A stretch of 64,000 nucleotides of DNA from Henriciella sp. (GTDB lineage: Bacteria > Pseudomonadota > Alphaproteobacteria > Caulobacterales > Hyphomonadaceae): assembly GCF_029936995.1 (NCBI RefSeq), contig NZ_JAPYRE010000001.1:186001-250000 (forward strand). The letters are read 5' to 3'. Shown here piece by piece: positions 35,313 to 44,176 of this stretch. A model generated the notes under the pieces. The model saw only the letters and a list, made by a program, of their open reading frames with translations, did no database searches and was not told the DNA's origin. Position numbers and translations under genes: made by a program. Positions within the stretch are counted from its first letter, which is position 1, and each line of letters starts with the position of its first letter.

Positions 35313-38300
35313 ACGGACTAGTCGCCTGGTGGGCGCGCAACAGCATTGCAGCCAACCTGCTCATGATTGTCGCCTTCGTAGGCGGTGCGTTCGGATTTCT
35401 GAGCCTTGAGAAAGAGGCCTTTCCCGCAGCAGACTTCAACGGGGCAAGCGTTTCGATTGCCTGGCCCGGTGCATCTCCGCAGGATGTCGAGGAACAGATC
35501 GTTGTCCGGCTTGAGGAAGTGGTCGCCGATATTGACGGTCTGAAGCGCATGACGGGCACGGCCCGTGAAGGCGTGGGATATGTCAATCTTGAGACCAATC
35601 TCGATGTCGACGTCGACGAGTTTGTCGACGAGGTGAAGCGGCGTGTCGATACGATTTCCAACCTGCCGCAATCGAGTTTTCCGCCGCAGGTCACGCGCTG
35701 GCGCGCCAACAATACCTATATGGGCCTGGCCCTACACGGGAATGTCGACCGGCAGACGCTGAAATACTATGCCGATGAGGTCCGTGACGAGATTGCCCTG
35801 ATCGAAGGTGGCGAGCTTGCGCAGGTGCAGGGCACTCTGGATGAGGAAGTCTCGATCGAGGTCTCAGAAGAGGCCTTGCGCCGCTACAACCTGACCTTTG
35901 CGGAAGTCGCCAATGCGGTGCGCAGTTCTTCCCTGAACTCATCCGGTGGAACGGTTCGCACCGATACCGGCACAGTCGCCCTCCAGGCGCGCCAACTCGC
36001 CGACACACGAGAAGAGTTCGGCAACATCGTCGTGCGTGAGACGCTCGATGGCGGCACAATCCGGATACGCGATGTGGCTGAGGTCGTGGACGGCTTTGTT
36101 GACGCAGAGATGGATGCGACATTCGACGGCGAGCCGACAGCCTTCATCATGGTCCGTCAGCCGGAAGTCATGGACATTGTTGCCTATTCCGATGCCATTC
36201 AGGATTACATGGAGCGCGCCAATAGCGGGAATGGCCCGGATGCGCTGCCACAGGGGATCAGGCTCGACCTGCTGTTTGACGATTCGGAAGTCTACAAGGG
36301 GCGGATGAACACGATCAGCTCGGCGGCGACCCAGGGCATGATCCTTGTTCTGATCATTCTCATCCTCTTCCTGCGTCCGGTCGTCGCCTTCTGGGTCACG
36401 ATCGGTATCGGGACCGCCTTTGCCGGGGGGATGCTGATCCTGCCACTGTTTGGTGTTTCGCTGAACTTCCTGTCCCTGTTCGCTGTGCTTCTTGTGATTG
36501 GTGTGGTTGTCGATGATGCGATCATCGTCGGCGAGAATATTCACAAGGAGGTCGAGAGCGGGCGACGCAAGGGCCTCGACGCGGCCACCATCGGGACCCA
36601 GCTGATGCTCAAGCCGGTGATGTTCGGCGTCATCACGACGATGATCATGTTCGCGCCGTGGATGTTCCTTCCCGGTCCGGAGCGTCAGTTCACCCAGCAG
36701 ATCTCGTTTGTCGTCATCGCGGCGCTGACCTTCTCGCTCATTGAGTCCATGCTCATTCTGCCGGCGCACCTGTCGCATATGGGGCCGCAGCGGTTTGATG
36801 GCCCGGCCGGCAAGCTGCTGAAGCTGCAACAGACGATTGCCGACAGCCTGCTGACCTTCGCCCACAGGATCTACAAGCCTGTGCTCGAGATGGCTGTCAA
36901 ATACCGCTATGTCACGCTTGCGGTCTTCACATCGACCTTTGTCTGGGCCGTAATGCTTCTGACCACAGGTATCCTGCCAATGCGGGTCATGCCCGATATC
37001 GAGGGCGACCTGATCCGGGTCGAGGTCGATCTGCCGGACGGCTCTCCGCAGTCACGGTCCCTGGATGTGCGTGACCAGCTTCGCTTCGCTGTCGAAGATG
37101 CCCGCGAGGTGTTGGCAGATCGTTATCCGGATCTCGACGAGTCCCTGATCGCCAGTATTTCCATCGTCGCTTCCGAAGGTGAGGTCCAGTCATGGATCGG
37201 CCTCATGCCGGCTGAGGACCGCCCGACAGGTGTCAGCACCAAGATGATCACGGACGAGGTCCGTACCGCGTTCGGGGATGTTCCCGACGCAGAAGAAGTG
37301 AACTTCTCCTACACGATCAATGATTCCGACAACTCGATCCGGTTTGCGATCAATCATGATGATCTCGACCTGTTGCGCCAGGCTGCCGAGGAAGTGAAGG
37401 CGCAACTGGCGACCTATGAACAGACCTATGACATCGGGGACAATCTTTCCTCGGCGGCTGAAGAGGTCCGTATCGACCTGAAGCCCGGTGCCACGACCAT
37501 GGGCATCACGCTCAGCGACATTACTTCACAGGTGCGGGCGGCCTATTACGGTATCGAGGCCCAGCGCCTGCCGCGTGACGGCGAGGATGTGCGGGTCATG
37601 GTGCGCTATCCCGAAAAGGACCGGCGGTCTCTCGACAGTCTTCAGGACCTGCGAATCCGTACGCCCGACGGACGCGCGATTCCGCTGACCCAGGTGGCTG
37701 AGCTTTCATTCGAGCCGGGTATCAACCGTATCCTGCGGCGCGAGCGGATGCGCTCTGTTACTGTCTTCGCCGACCTGGTGGGTGATGGGACGCGCGGCAT
37801 CATCACGGCTGACATGGAGCAGAACTTCTGGCCGGAATTCGCCAAGAAATACCCGCAGGTTACCCGCGGCGCGGTTGGCGAAGCCGAATCTGAGCAGGAG
37901 TTCTTCCAGGACATTGTCCGGCTTTACGTGATCGCATTCGTGCTGATGTACATATTGCTCGCGATTGCCTTCCAGTCCTATTCCCAGCCGATCCTTCTCA
38001 TGATGGCGATCCCGTTCGGGTTTGCCGGCGCAGCCTTCGGGCATGTCGCGTTCGGCGTGCCCATGGCACTGTTCTCCATGTTCGGGATCGGCGCGGCAGC
38101 GGGTGTTGTCATCAACGACAACCTTGTCCTGGTCGATTATATCAACCGGCGGCGAGCAGAGGGCGCAGGGGCGCTGCAGGCCATTGTCGATGCCGGTGTG
38201 TCGCGCTTCAGACCCGTGCTCCTGACATCAGTCACGACCTTTGTCGGTATCCTGCCGATGATTGCGCAGAAGTCGGTGCAGGCACAGTTCCTCAAACCCA

Positions 38301-38524
38301 TGGTGGTCTCGCTCGGCTCGGCCGTAGCCTTTGCCCTGTTCGTCTCCCTGCTGATGGTCCCGGCGCTTTACGCGGTGGGTTGCGAGGTTGGCCGGATTTT
38401 CCGCTGGACATGGGGCGGGCTGCCCTATCGCAGGATTGGTGAAAGCTATGAAGGCGATGTCCATATCGATGAGGAAGAGCTGATCGGTACAAGCCGGGGC
38501 GCGCGCCCGCAGCCTGCGGAATAA
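35309..38524 (+). CDS. RND-family efflux pump, inner membrane subunit
   Basis: This proton-driven exporter has 1071 residues and a predicted 12-helix topology with two large periplasmic loops. The TM4 Asp pair is intact (GVVVDDAIIVGEN). Sequence features place it with the hydrophobe/amphiphile exporters rather than heavy-metal pumps, since the metal-specific Met clusters are not evident. The substrate is unknown and no TetR- or MarR-type regulator is adjacent. Its ATG overlaps the adaptor stop (ATGA), and an M13 peptidase gene follows after 83 nt. Confidence 0.95.
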   Translation: MNGLVAWWARNSIAANLLMIVAFVGGAFGFLSLEKEAFPAADFNGASVSIAWPGASPQDVEEQIVVRLEEVVADIDGLKRMTGTAREGVGYVNLETNLDVDVDEFVDEVKRRVDTISNLPQSSFPPQVTRWRANNTYMGLALHGNVDRQTLKYYADEVRDEIALIEGGELAQVQGTLDEEVSIEVSEEALRRYNLTFAEVANAVRSSSLNSSGGTVRTDTGTVALQARQLADTREEFGNIVVRETLDGGTIRIRDVAEVVDGFVDAEMDATFDGEPTAFIMVRQPEVMDIVAYSDAIQDYMERANSGNGPDALPQGIRLDLLFDDSEVYKGRMNTISSAATQGMILVLIILILFLRPVVAFWVTIGIGTAFAGGMLILPLFGVSLNFLSLFAVLLVIGVVVDDAIIVGENIHKEVESGRRKGLDAATIGTQLMLKPVMFGVITTMIMFAPWMFLPGPERQFTQQISFVVIAALTFSLIESMLILPAHLSHMGPQRFDGPAGKLLKLQQTIADSLLTFAHRIYKPVLEMAVKYRYVTLAVFTSTFVWAVMLLTTGILPMRVMPDIEGDLIRVEVDLPDGSPQSRSLDVRDQLRFAVEDAREVLADRYPDLDESLIASISIVASEGEVQSWIGLMPAEDRPTGVSTKMITDEVRTAFGDVPDAEEVNFSYTINDSDNSIRFAINHDDLDLLRQAAEEVKAQLATYEQTYDIGDNLSSAAEEVRIDLKPGATTMGITLSDITSQVRAAYYGIEAQRLPRDGEDVRVMVRYPEKDRRSLDSLQDLRIRTPDGRAIPLTQVAELSFEPGINRILRRERMRSVTVFADLVGDGTRGIITADMEQNFWPEFAKKYPQVTRGAVGEAESEQEFFQDIVRLYVIAFVLMYILLAIAFQSYSQPILLMMAIPFGFAGAAFGHVAFGVPMALFSMFGIGAAAGVVINDNLVLVDYINRRRAEGAGALQAIVDAGVSRFRPVLLTSVTTFVGILPMIAQKSVQAQFLKPMVVSLGSAVAFALFVSLLMVPALYAVGCEVGRIFRWTWGGLPYRRIGESYEGDVHIDEEELIGTSRGARPQPAE

Positions 38525-38607
38525 ACTTCCAGAGATGCGACAGTTTCCCGGGTGGATATTCTGATCCGGCGTGCGATAACGCATTCAAAATCTATGAGGA
38601 GACCCAG

Positions 38608-40794
38608 ATGAAAAAACTTCTTGCCGGTACAGCGGCGATTGCGTTGCTGAGTGCGTGTGCCACAGCGACCGATGAGGCCACGACACCTTCCGCCGACGCG
38701 CAGGCTTCAGCCGCACAATCGGAGATGGCTTCGTCGTCTCCCGCCAAGCCTGACCGTATGGTCGAGACGACATCGCCGGACTATTGGGGCGAGTGGGGCA
38801 TTGATACCAGCGTCATGGACCGGGATGTCGACCCGGGCGACAATTTTTTCATGTACGTGAACGGCGACTGGTTCGATGAGTTCGAACTGCCGGCCGACAA
38901 GGTACGCTATGGCGCATTCGACCTGCTGCGCGAAAAGTCCGAGCAGCAGAAGAAGTTCATCATCGAGGACCTGGCAGCAGAGACACCGCCCACGGACACC
39001 TCCGAAGGCAAGGTGGCAGCCTTCTACAATGCTTTCATGGATACAGACAGCATTGAAGCGGCCGGGCTTTCTCCGCTGCAACCCTATCTGGCTGAAATCG
39101 ATGCGATCGACAGCCGTGATGACCTCGCCAGAACGTTCATGAAGCCTGGTTTTTCCTCGCCTGTGAACGGGTTTGTCTGGGTCGATGACAAGAACCCCGA
39201 TGACTACGTCTTCCAGATGTCGGTGGGCGGACTCGGCCTTCCTGACCGCGAGTATTACCTCAAGGATGATGAGAAATCCGAGGATATCCGCGCAAAGTAT
39301 CTGGATTTCCTTACCTTCATGCTGACACAGGCCGGTTATGAGGATGCGGGCGCGCGTGCCAGTGATGTGCTCGCGCTTGAGACCGAGCTTGCCAGGCTCG
39401 ACTGGGACCGGGCACTGAGCCGCAACCCGGAACTGACCTACAACAAGATCACACGCAGCGAGCTTGAGGATATTGCAGGTGCGTTCCCGCTTGCCGCAGC
39501 TCTTTCGCAGCTGGGTGTCGATGGCGAAGCGGAATTCATCGTTTCCGAACTGCCGCCAACCCAGGAAGAGATTGCTGCGGTCGGCCTTTCGCAGGAAGAT
39601 CTCGGCAAGCTGGGCGCTGGTCTGCCTGCGGCTTTCGAACTGGCCAATTTGGCTGAGCTCGAGACGTGGAAAGCCTATCTCAAGGCGCACCTGATCAGCA
39701 ATTTTTCTTCTGTCCTTCCGAAGGAAATCGATGATGCCGATTTCGCTTTCTACGGCACGGTGCTGAACGGCCAGCCTGAACAGCGCCCGCGCTGGAAGCG
39801 CGCGGTTTCAGCTGTCGAAGGGGCGCTTGGTGAAGCAATGGGCAAGGTCTATGTCGACCGCTATTTCCCGCCGGAGAGCAAGGCCAAGATGGATGCGCTT
39901 GTTGCCAATCTGCGCACGGCCATGCGGGCCAATCTCGCCGACCTGGAATGGATGAGCCCGGAAACGCGCATCAAGGCGGAAGAAAAGCTCGACAAGTTCA
40001 ACCCGAAGATCGGCTATCCTGACGAGTTCGAGAGCTATGATGGCCTGACCGTTTCGGACAATGCCTTCCAGAACGCAATGAATGCTGCGGCCTGGCAGCT
40101 TCAGGACAATCTCGACCGGCTCAATGAGGAACCGGACCGGGATGAGTGGTTCATGACGCCGCAGACGGTGAATGCCTATTACAATCCGAGCTTCAACGAG
40201 ATTGTCTTCCCGGCTGCGATCCTTCAGCCGCCCTTCTTCAACGCCTCGGCCGACCCGGCTGTGAATTACGGGGCTATTGGCGGCGTGATCGGTCACGAGA
40301 TGGGCCACGGTTTTGACGATCAGGGGTCGAAGTATGACGGCGACGGTGTGCTGTCGAACTGGTGGACCGAGGAAGACCTGGCTGCCTTCAAGGAGCTCGG
40401 CGACGGGCTTGCCGAACAGTACAACGAGTACTGCCCGCTTGGCGAAGGCGAGCCTTGCGTGAATGGCCGTCTGACGCTGGGCGAGAATATCGGCGATCTC
40501 GGCGGTCTCTCGCTGGCCTATCGCGCCTACCAGTTGTCCCTGAATGGTGACGAGGCCCCGGTCATTGACGGGCTGACAGGCGATCAGCGCTTCTTCATGG
40601 CCTGGGCGCAGGTCTGGCGGGCGAAATACCGCGACGAGGCAAAGCGTAACCAGCTGCTTACAGATCCACACTCCCCGCCGGAGTTCCGTGTGAACGGCGT
40701 CGTACGCAACTTTGACGAATGGTATGAGGCGTTCAACGTTACTCAGGAGGATGAGCTCTATCTTCCTGATGAAGAGCGTATCCGTATCTGGTAG
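38608..40794 (+). CDS. M13-family (neprilysin-like) zinc metallopeptidase, lipoprotein
   Basis: This exported peptidase has 728 residues. The signal peptide carries lipobox LLSAC (Cys near residue 17), so it is probably an envelope lipoprotein. The M13 N-terminal lobe begins near residue 75 (VDPGDNFFMYVNGDW). The zinc site HEMGH is at 563-567 with the third ligand Glu at 626 in ENIGDLGG, and substrate-binding NAYYNPSFNEIVFPA precedes it. An AGGAGA site sets the start. A strong terminator follows. Its closeness to the RND operon is noted, but there is no evidence of shared function. Confidence 0.95.
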   Translation: MKKLLAGTAAIALLSACATATDEATTPSADAQASAAQSEMASSSPAKPDRMVETTSPDYWGEWGIDTSVMDRDVDPGDNFFMYVNGDWFDEFELPADKVRYGAFDLLREKSEQQKKFIIEDLAAETPPTDTSEGKVAAFYNAFMDTDSIEAAGLSPLQPYLAEIDAIDSRDDLARTFMKPGFSSPVNGFVWVDDKNPDDYVFQMSVGGLGLPDREYYLKDDEKSEDIRAKYLDFLTFMLTQAGYEDAGARASDVLALETELARLDWDRALSRNPELTYNKITRSELEDIAGAFPLAAALSQLGVDGEAEFIVSELPPTQEEIAAVGLSQEDLGKLGAGLPAAFELANLAELETWKAYLKAHLISNFSSVLPKEIDDADFAFYGTVLNGQPEQRPRWKRAVSAVEGALGEAMGKVYVDRYFPPESKAKMDALVANLRTAMRANLADLEWMSPETRIKAEEKLDKFNPKIGYPDEFESYDGLTVSDNAFQNAMNAAAWQLQDNLDRLNEEPDRDEWFMTPQTVNAYYNPSFNEIVFPAAILQPPFFNASADPAVNYGAIGGVIGHEMGHGFDDQGSKYDGDGVLSNWWTEEDLAAFKELGDGLAEQYNEYCPLGEGEPCVNGRLTLGENIGDLGGLSLAYRAYQLSLNGDEAPVIDGLTGDQRFFMAWAQVWRAKYRDEAKRNQLLTDPHSPPEFRVNGVVRNFDEWYEAFNVTQEDELYLPDEERIRIW

Positions 40795-40820
40795 TCTTGA
40801 ATCGCAATGGTTCGGATGGA

Positions 40821-40849
40821 AAGGGCAGGTGCAAACCTGCCCTTTTTTC
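40821..40849 (+). terminator. Rho-independent terminator of the M13 peptidase gene
   Basis: AAGGGCAGGT-GCAA-ACCTGCCCTT is a 10-bp perfect stem followed by TTTT, starting 27 nt after the stop codon. Confidence 0.88.
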
Positions 40850-40955
40850 ATTCAGCAAACCGCATGCGGATTATAAAAACCCGTTTATCAGTCTTCACAG
40901 ACCCGCCCTTCCTGGTGTTTGATCCCGTCCTGGGTTGCTTGATGAGGGTTGGACG

Positions 40956-41324
40956 ATGCCATTTCCAAATGCTGTGCAGGCGTATTTCGACAAACTCGAT
41001 GACCCGATGAAGTCCGTTGCAATTGCTTTAAGCGAGGCGGTGCACAGGCAGGGACCTGCTCTTAAGGCGACACTGGCCTGGGGTGTGCCATGCTGGCTGG
41101 GGACCGAGCGGGTGGTTTCCGTGGTCGCGCACGGGCGGCACTGTAATCTTCAGTTATGGTCTGGCGCCCGGCTCGCTGATCAGTATTTCGGCCGTATCGA
41201 GGGAAGTGGCAAGGCTTTGCGCCACGTGAAGGTTCGCGCAGTCAGTGACATAGACGACGAGCTCATCGATATCATCGACCGGGCGGTACAGCTCGACCAG
41301 ACGGCGCCGGTCAAGGTCCGGTAA
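40956..41324 (+). CDS. DUF1801 domain protein
   Basis: This is a 122-residue cytoplasmic protein of the YdhG/DUF1801 group, whose function is unknown. The characteristic start (residues 1-12, then ALSEAVHRQGPALKATLAWGVPCW) and the central HCNLQLWSGARL segment are present. The ATG at 40956 has a GAGGGTTGG site. It is monocistronic, and no terminator is visible before the convergent LuxR-type gene 20 nt away. Confidence 0.75.
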   Translation: MPFPNAVQAYFDKLDDPMKSVAIALSEAVHRQGPALKATLAWGVPCWLGTERVVSVVAHGRHCNLQLWSGARLADQYFGRIEGSGKALRHVKVRAVSDIDDELIDIIDRAVQLDQTAPVKVR

Positions 41325-41344
41325 CGTCACGGCCCGGTTGGCTG

Positions 41345-41659
41345 TCAGGCGGCGTTGTCCAGCGGCTGAAGCGCCATGCCAGCCAGATAGGCTGTGGCGA
41401 TTACGGCAGCACCGGCCAGCGTGTTGACGCCAAGCTTCTCGAAAAGGCGTCGTTTGAACGTATCGACGGTATGGAGAGACAGCTCCATGCGTTCGGCGAT
41501 CTGACGGAGCGGCAGCTCTTCAAGAATCAGATTCAGTGTCTCTATCTCGCGTTCGGAAAGACCGAGATCGCCAGGCACGAGCTGCCGGCTCGGAGCGTAT
41601 TCGAAGCGGCCGATCCGGCGGGCCCCGGACGTCGTCATGGAGGAGGTGATGCGAGTCAA
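41345..41659 (-). CDS. LuxR-family (GerE) helix-turn-helix protein, DNA-binding domain only
   Basis: This is a 104-residue putative transcription factor. The GerE helix-turn-helix fills residues 30-92 (LSEREIETLNLILEELPLRQIAERMELSLHTVDTFKRRL is the core, split here by motif), with no receiver or sensor domain. The likely start is TTG at 41659, with a GGAAG site about 10 nt upstream; an ATG seven codons in lacks one. It diverges from the membrane-bound winged-helix/TPR gene across a 274-nt region with repeated GTTACAT elements, so it may regulate that region. Confidence 0.75.
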   Translation of the reverse strand: MTRITSSMTTSGARRIGRFEYAPSRQLVPGDLGLSEREIETLNLILEELPLRQIAERMELSLHTVDTFKRRLFEKLGVNTLAGAAVIATAYLAGMALQPLDNAA

Positions 41660-41751
41660 ACTTATCCGCTTCCTTCTTGGGTCATGAGAGACATCTCAGG
41701 ATATCTGCCCGAAAGTTAGAGGTCTTTGAGCGCGCGCGGGAGTTTCATACC

Positions 41752-41882
41752 GTTACATGGATTCAGTCGCCGGACAGGCAAAATGTAACATCGGCGTGTT
41801 GAGAATATTCTTTATAAGATACAGGGTATTGTCTTGTCAGCATGCAAAATCGTTTTCCGATTGTCCCTTAAATACGTTACAT
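41752..41882. promoter_or_regulatory. Three copies of GTTACAT/ATGTAAC in a divergent intergenic region
   Basis: GTTACAT occurs at 41752-41758 and 41876-41882, and its reverse complement ATGTAAC at 41783-41789. The first two are inverted, 31 nt apart start to start. They lie in an AT-rich region between two regulatory genes and could be operator half-sites for either product. No binding protein is established. Confidence 0.45.
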
Positions 41883-41896
41883 TCACGAAAGTGTTC

Positions 41897-41912
41897 TCAC
41901 GCAAATGCGTGA
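41897..41912. promoter_or_regulatory. Palindrome just upstream of the winged-helix/TPR gene
   Basis: TCACGCA-AA-TGCGTGA is a perfect 7-2-7 inverted repeat ending 21 nt before the ATG at 41934, with partial GTG/CAC flanks. It could be an operator or a 5'-UTR hairpin that affects translation. Confidence 0.45.
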
Positions 41913-41933
41913 CACCTGAGAGGGCAGGGGTGG

Positions 41934-43706
41934 ATGTATCCGGATCGTGATCAGGTCGAGACGCAATTAGCGCGCATCCTCTCCAATCACCGGTTTGCCG
42001 GATCGCCGCGGATGAGTGAGCTCCTGGTGTATCTCGTCAGGGCCGAGCTGCGTGGCGAGGCCGAGAATATCAAAGGCTATTCGATTGGCGTTGATGTATT
42101 CGGCAGGCCAGCGGATTTCGACCCATCCAGTGATTCCATCGTCAGGGTACAGACAGGACGCCTGCGGCGTTTACTTGAAAGCTATTACCTGAGCGACGGC
42201 GTGAATGACCCTGTTCACCTGGAAATACCGAAAGGACAGTACAGGCCGGTCCTGCATCTCCGCCAGAGCCCACCAGAGCCCCACCTGGAGACGCCTCCCG
42301 AAACGGCAAAGATAAAGACTGATCAAGCCACTGAGCTGCCCGGAGGCGGCCGGCCGGCTCTGCCTGACCGGTTCTGGTTCGCTGTGCTCGCTGCTGTTGT
42401 CCTGCTCGCGGTGACTGTCAGCTATTCGGTATTCAATCCTTTGCCAGGCCGTGCCGACAATGAGGCCGCAGGGGCTGTGAGCGACCGGATCAGTCTTGCT
42501 ATCCTGCCGCTGAAAACAAGCAATGATCACGGGCAGGCCGGATTTGTTGCCGAGGGGATCAGCAGCGAACTTGTCAGTACGCTTACACGTATCCCTGCGC
42601 TTGATATCAGTTCGCCTGCGGCTGCGGCATCTGTTGACGGGGACAGGGATGAGAGGCTGGCGGCAATAGGTGAAGCACTGAAAGCCGACTATGTGCTTGA
42701 GGGAAACCTGCAGCATGTGGGGTCTCATTATCGCGTCCAGATCCAGCTCTCCAATACCAGGACGGAAAAGACGATCTGGGCGGACGTATATGATCGCAAT
42801 GATGAGGATGTCTTCGATATCCAGGATGAGATCGTGCTCGCGCTTGCCGCAGAGCTGCGCCCGCAACTCGTCGCGGCAGCCAAGCAGGCGATCGCCCTGA
42901 AGCCGACAGCGCGCCAGTCGGCCTGGGAACTGTATCTGAGGGCTACATGGTCGCCCGGATCGGCTGTCAACAGCCAGGCCTGGGAAGCCGAGCGGGCCGA
43001 ACTCGCTGAACGCGCGCTTGAGGTCAAACCCGGTTTTGGGCCCGCACACTCCGTCCTTGCCGACAAATACGCCTATCTTGCCAATCTTCTGCCTGAACGT
43101 GATACGCCTGAACAGCGCGCGTCGGCGAGCTTCCATGCCGAGCAGGCACTGGACCTTTCTCCGCAGGATCCGGACGCCCTGTTCAATGCCGGAATTCACT
43201 ACTGGCACATGGGGAATATTGAGCAGTCACAGGAAATCATGGGGCGGGTGCTCGAGCTCGACAGGAGCCATCCGCTTGCGCGGTTCCTTGTCTACATGTC
43301 TCCCTACACGTGCCGGGAGGTGCCTGAGGAAGCCATCGCTAGACTCGCTGCATATGATGAGAGTCTGTCAGCGGACAATCCTGTGCGCTGGGTCACACAG
43401 GCCTGGCTTGCGCAGTCCTATCTCAACAACGGGGATAATGGGGCAGCGATCGAGCATGCACGGGCCGCCGACCGCATATTCAGAACACCTGAAACGACCT
43501 ATCGGCTTGCCGCAGCCCTCGTTCAGGCCGGAGAACCTGACGCTGCAATTTCCATGGTGGAGGCCCAGAAGCGCTCATGGCCGGACCTCGACGTACATCA
43601 CTATGCCGTAGAAGCCATAACACGGCGTTGTGAGCGATCCCCCACTGGTGAGGAGATCACGCGTATATATTATGAGATGGCCGAGACGGTGGAGCCGCCC
43701 GTATAG
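41934..43706 (+). CDS. Membrane-bound winged-helix regulator with TolB-like and TPR domains
   Basis: This is a 590-residue predicted regulator. Residues 1-107 match the N-terminal winged-helix module found in adenylate-cyclase/TPR-type regulators (IKGYSIGVDVFGRPADFDP and IVRVQTGRLRRLLESYY, ending in IPKGQYRPV). A single membrane helix (about 147-168) follows. Then come a TolB N-domain-like region (about 186-290; ILPLKTSNDHG, ADYVLEGNL) and C-terminal TPR repeats (about 310-580). By family it is presumed to bind DNA in the cytoplasm and sense through the periplasmic part, but neither has been shown. The start has a purine-rich GGGCAGGGG site. Confidence 0.78.
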   Translation: MYPDRDQVETQLARILSNHRFAGSPRMSELLVYLVRAELRGEAENIKGYSIGVDVFGRPADFDPSSDSIVRVQTGRLRRLLESYYLSDGVNDPVHLEIPKGQYRPVLHLRQSPPEPHLETPPETAKIKTDQATELPGGGRPALPDRFWFAVLAAVVLLAVTVSYSVFNPLPGRADNEAAGAVSDRISLAILPLKTSNDHGQAGFVAEGISSELVSTLTRIPALDISSPAAAASVDGDRDERLAAIGEALKADYVLEGNLQHVGSHYRVQIQLSNTRTEKTIWADVYDRNDEDVFDIQDEIVLALAAELRPQLVAAAKQAIALKPTARQSAWELYLRATWSPGSAVNSQAWEAERAELAERALEVKPGFGPAHSVLADKYAYLANLLPERDTPEQRASASFHAEQALDLSPQDPDALFNAGIHYWHMGNIEQSQEIMGRVLELDRSHPLARFLVYMSPYTCREVPEEAIARLAAYDESLSADNPVRWVTQAWLAQSYLNNGDNGAAIEHARAADRIFRTPETTYRLAAALVQAGEPDAAISMVEAQKRSWPDLDVHHYAVEAITRRCERSPTGEEITRIYYEMAETVEPPV

Positions 43707-43786
43707 GTGGATAAGAAGCCTTATTGCGTGATATTGCGAAGGGCCTGTGACGTGCCCCATAGGACTGGACTCTGAAAAGCCTGAAG

Positions 43787-44176
43787 ATGCGCAAACATTT
43801 CATCCTGACCGCCCTGACAGCCTTATTGCTCCCCATATGGACGGGGGGCACTGCGTCTGCCCAGGATATCAATCCGAATGATACATTGCAGGCGGTAATC
43901 CGGCATGGCGTCATTCTCAATTCGCAAGGCCACTCCATTCCGATTACCTACCGGGAGGACGGGACCTATAGCGGGGAAGTTTCCGGCGTCACGTTTTCTG
44001 GTAACTGGCGTCTCAAGCAGGAAGCGCGGATGTGTACTTCATCCAGCCTTTCACCGCTTGAGACCTGTGCCTACTATCCAGAGGGCATGGCGCCGGGTGA
44101 TACATTCGAGGTGACGAGCGCAACGCTCGGGCTGATACGGATCACGATACGGGAAGAGAGTTCAGACCGTTCATGA
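43787..44176 (+). CDS. Hypothetical exported protein
   Basis: This 129-residue protein has a signal peptide cleaved near residue 25 (TASAQ). The mature part of about 104 residues has two cysteines near positions 80 and 90 and a predicted beta-rich fold; no family is recognised. The start has only a weak purine-rich site (CTGAAG). The stop codon overlaps the end of the convergent histidine kinase gene by 6 bp. Confidence 0.55.
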   Translation: MRKHFILTALTALLLPIWTGGTASAQDINPNDTLQAVIRHGVILNSQGHSIPITYREDGTYSGEVSGVTFSGNWRLKQEARMCTSSSLSPLETCAYYPEGMAPGDTFEVTSATLGLIRITIREESSDRS

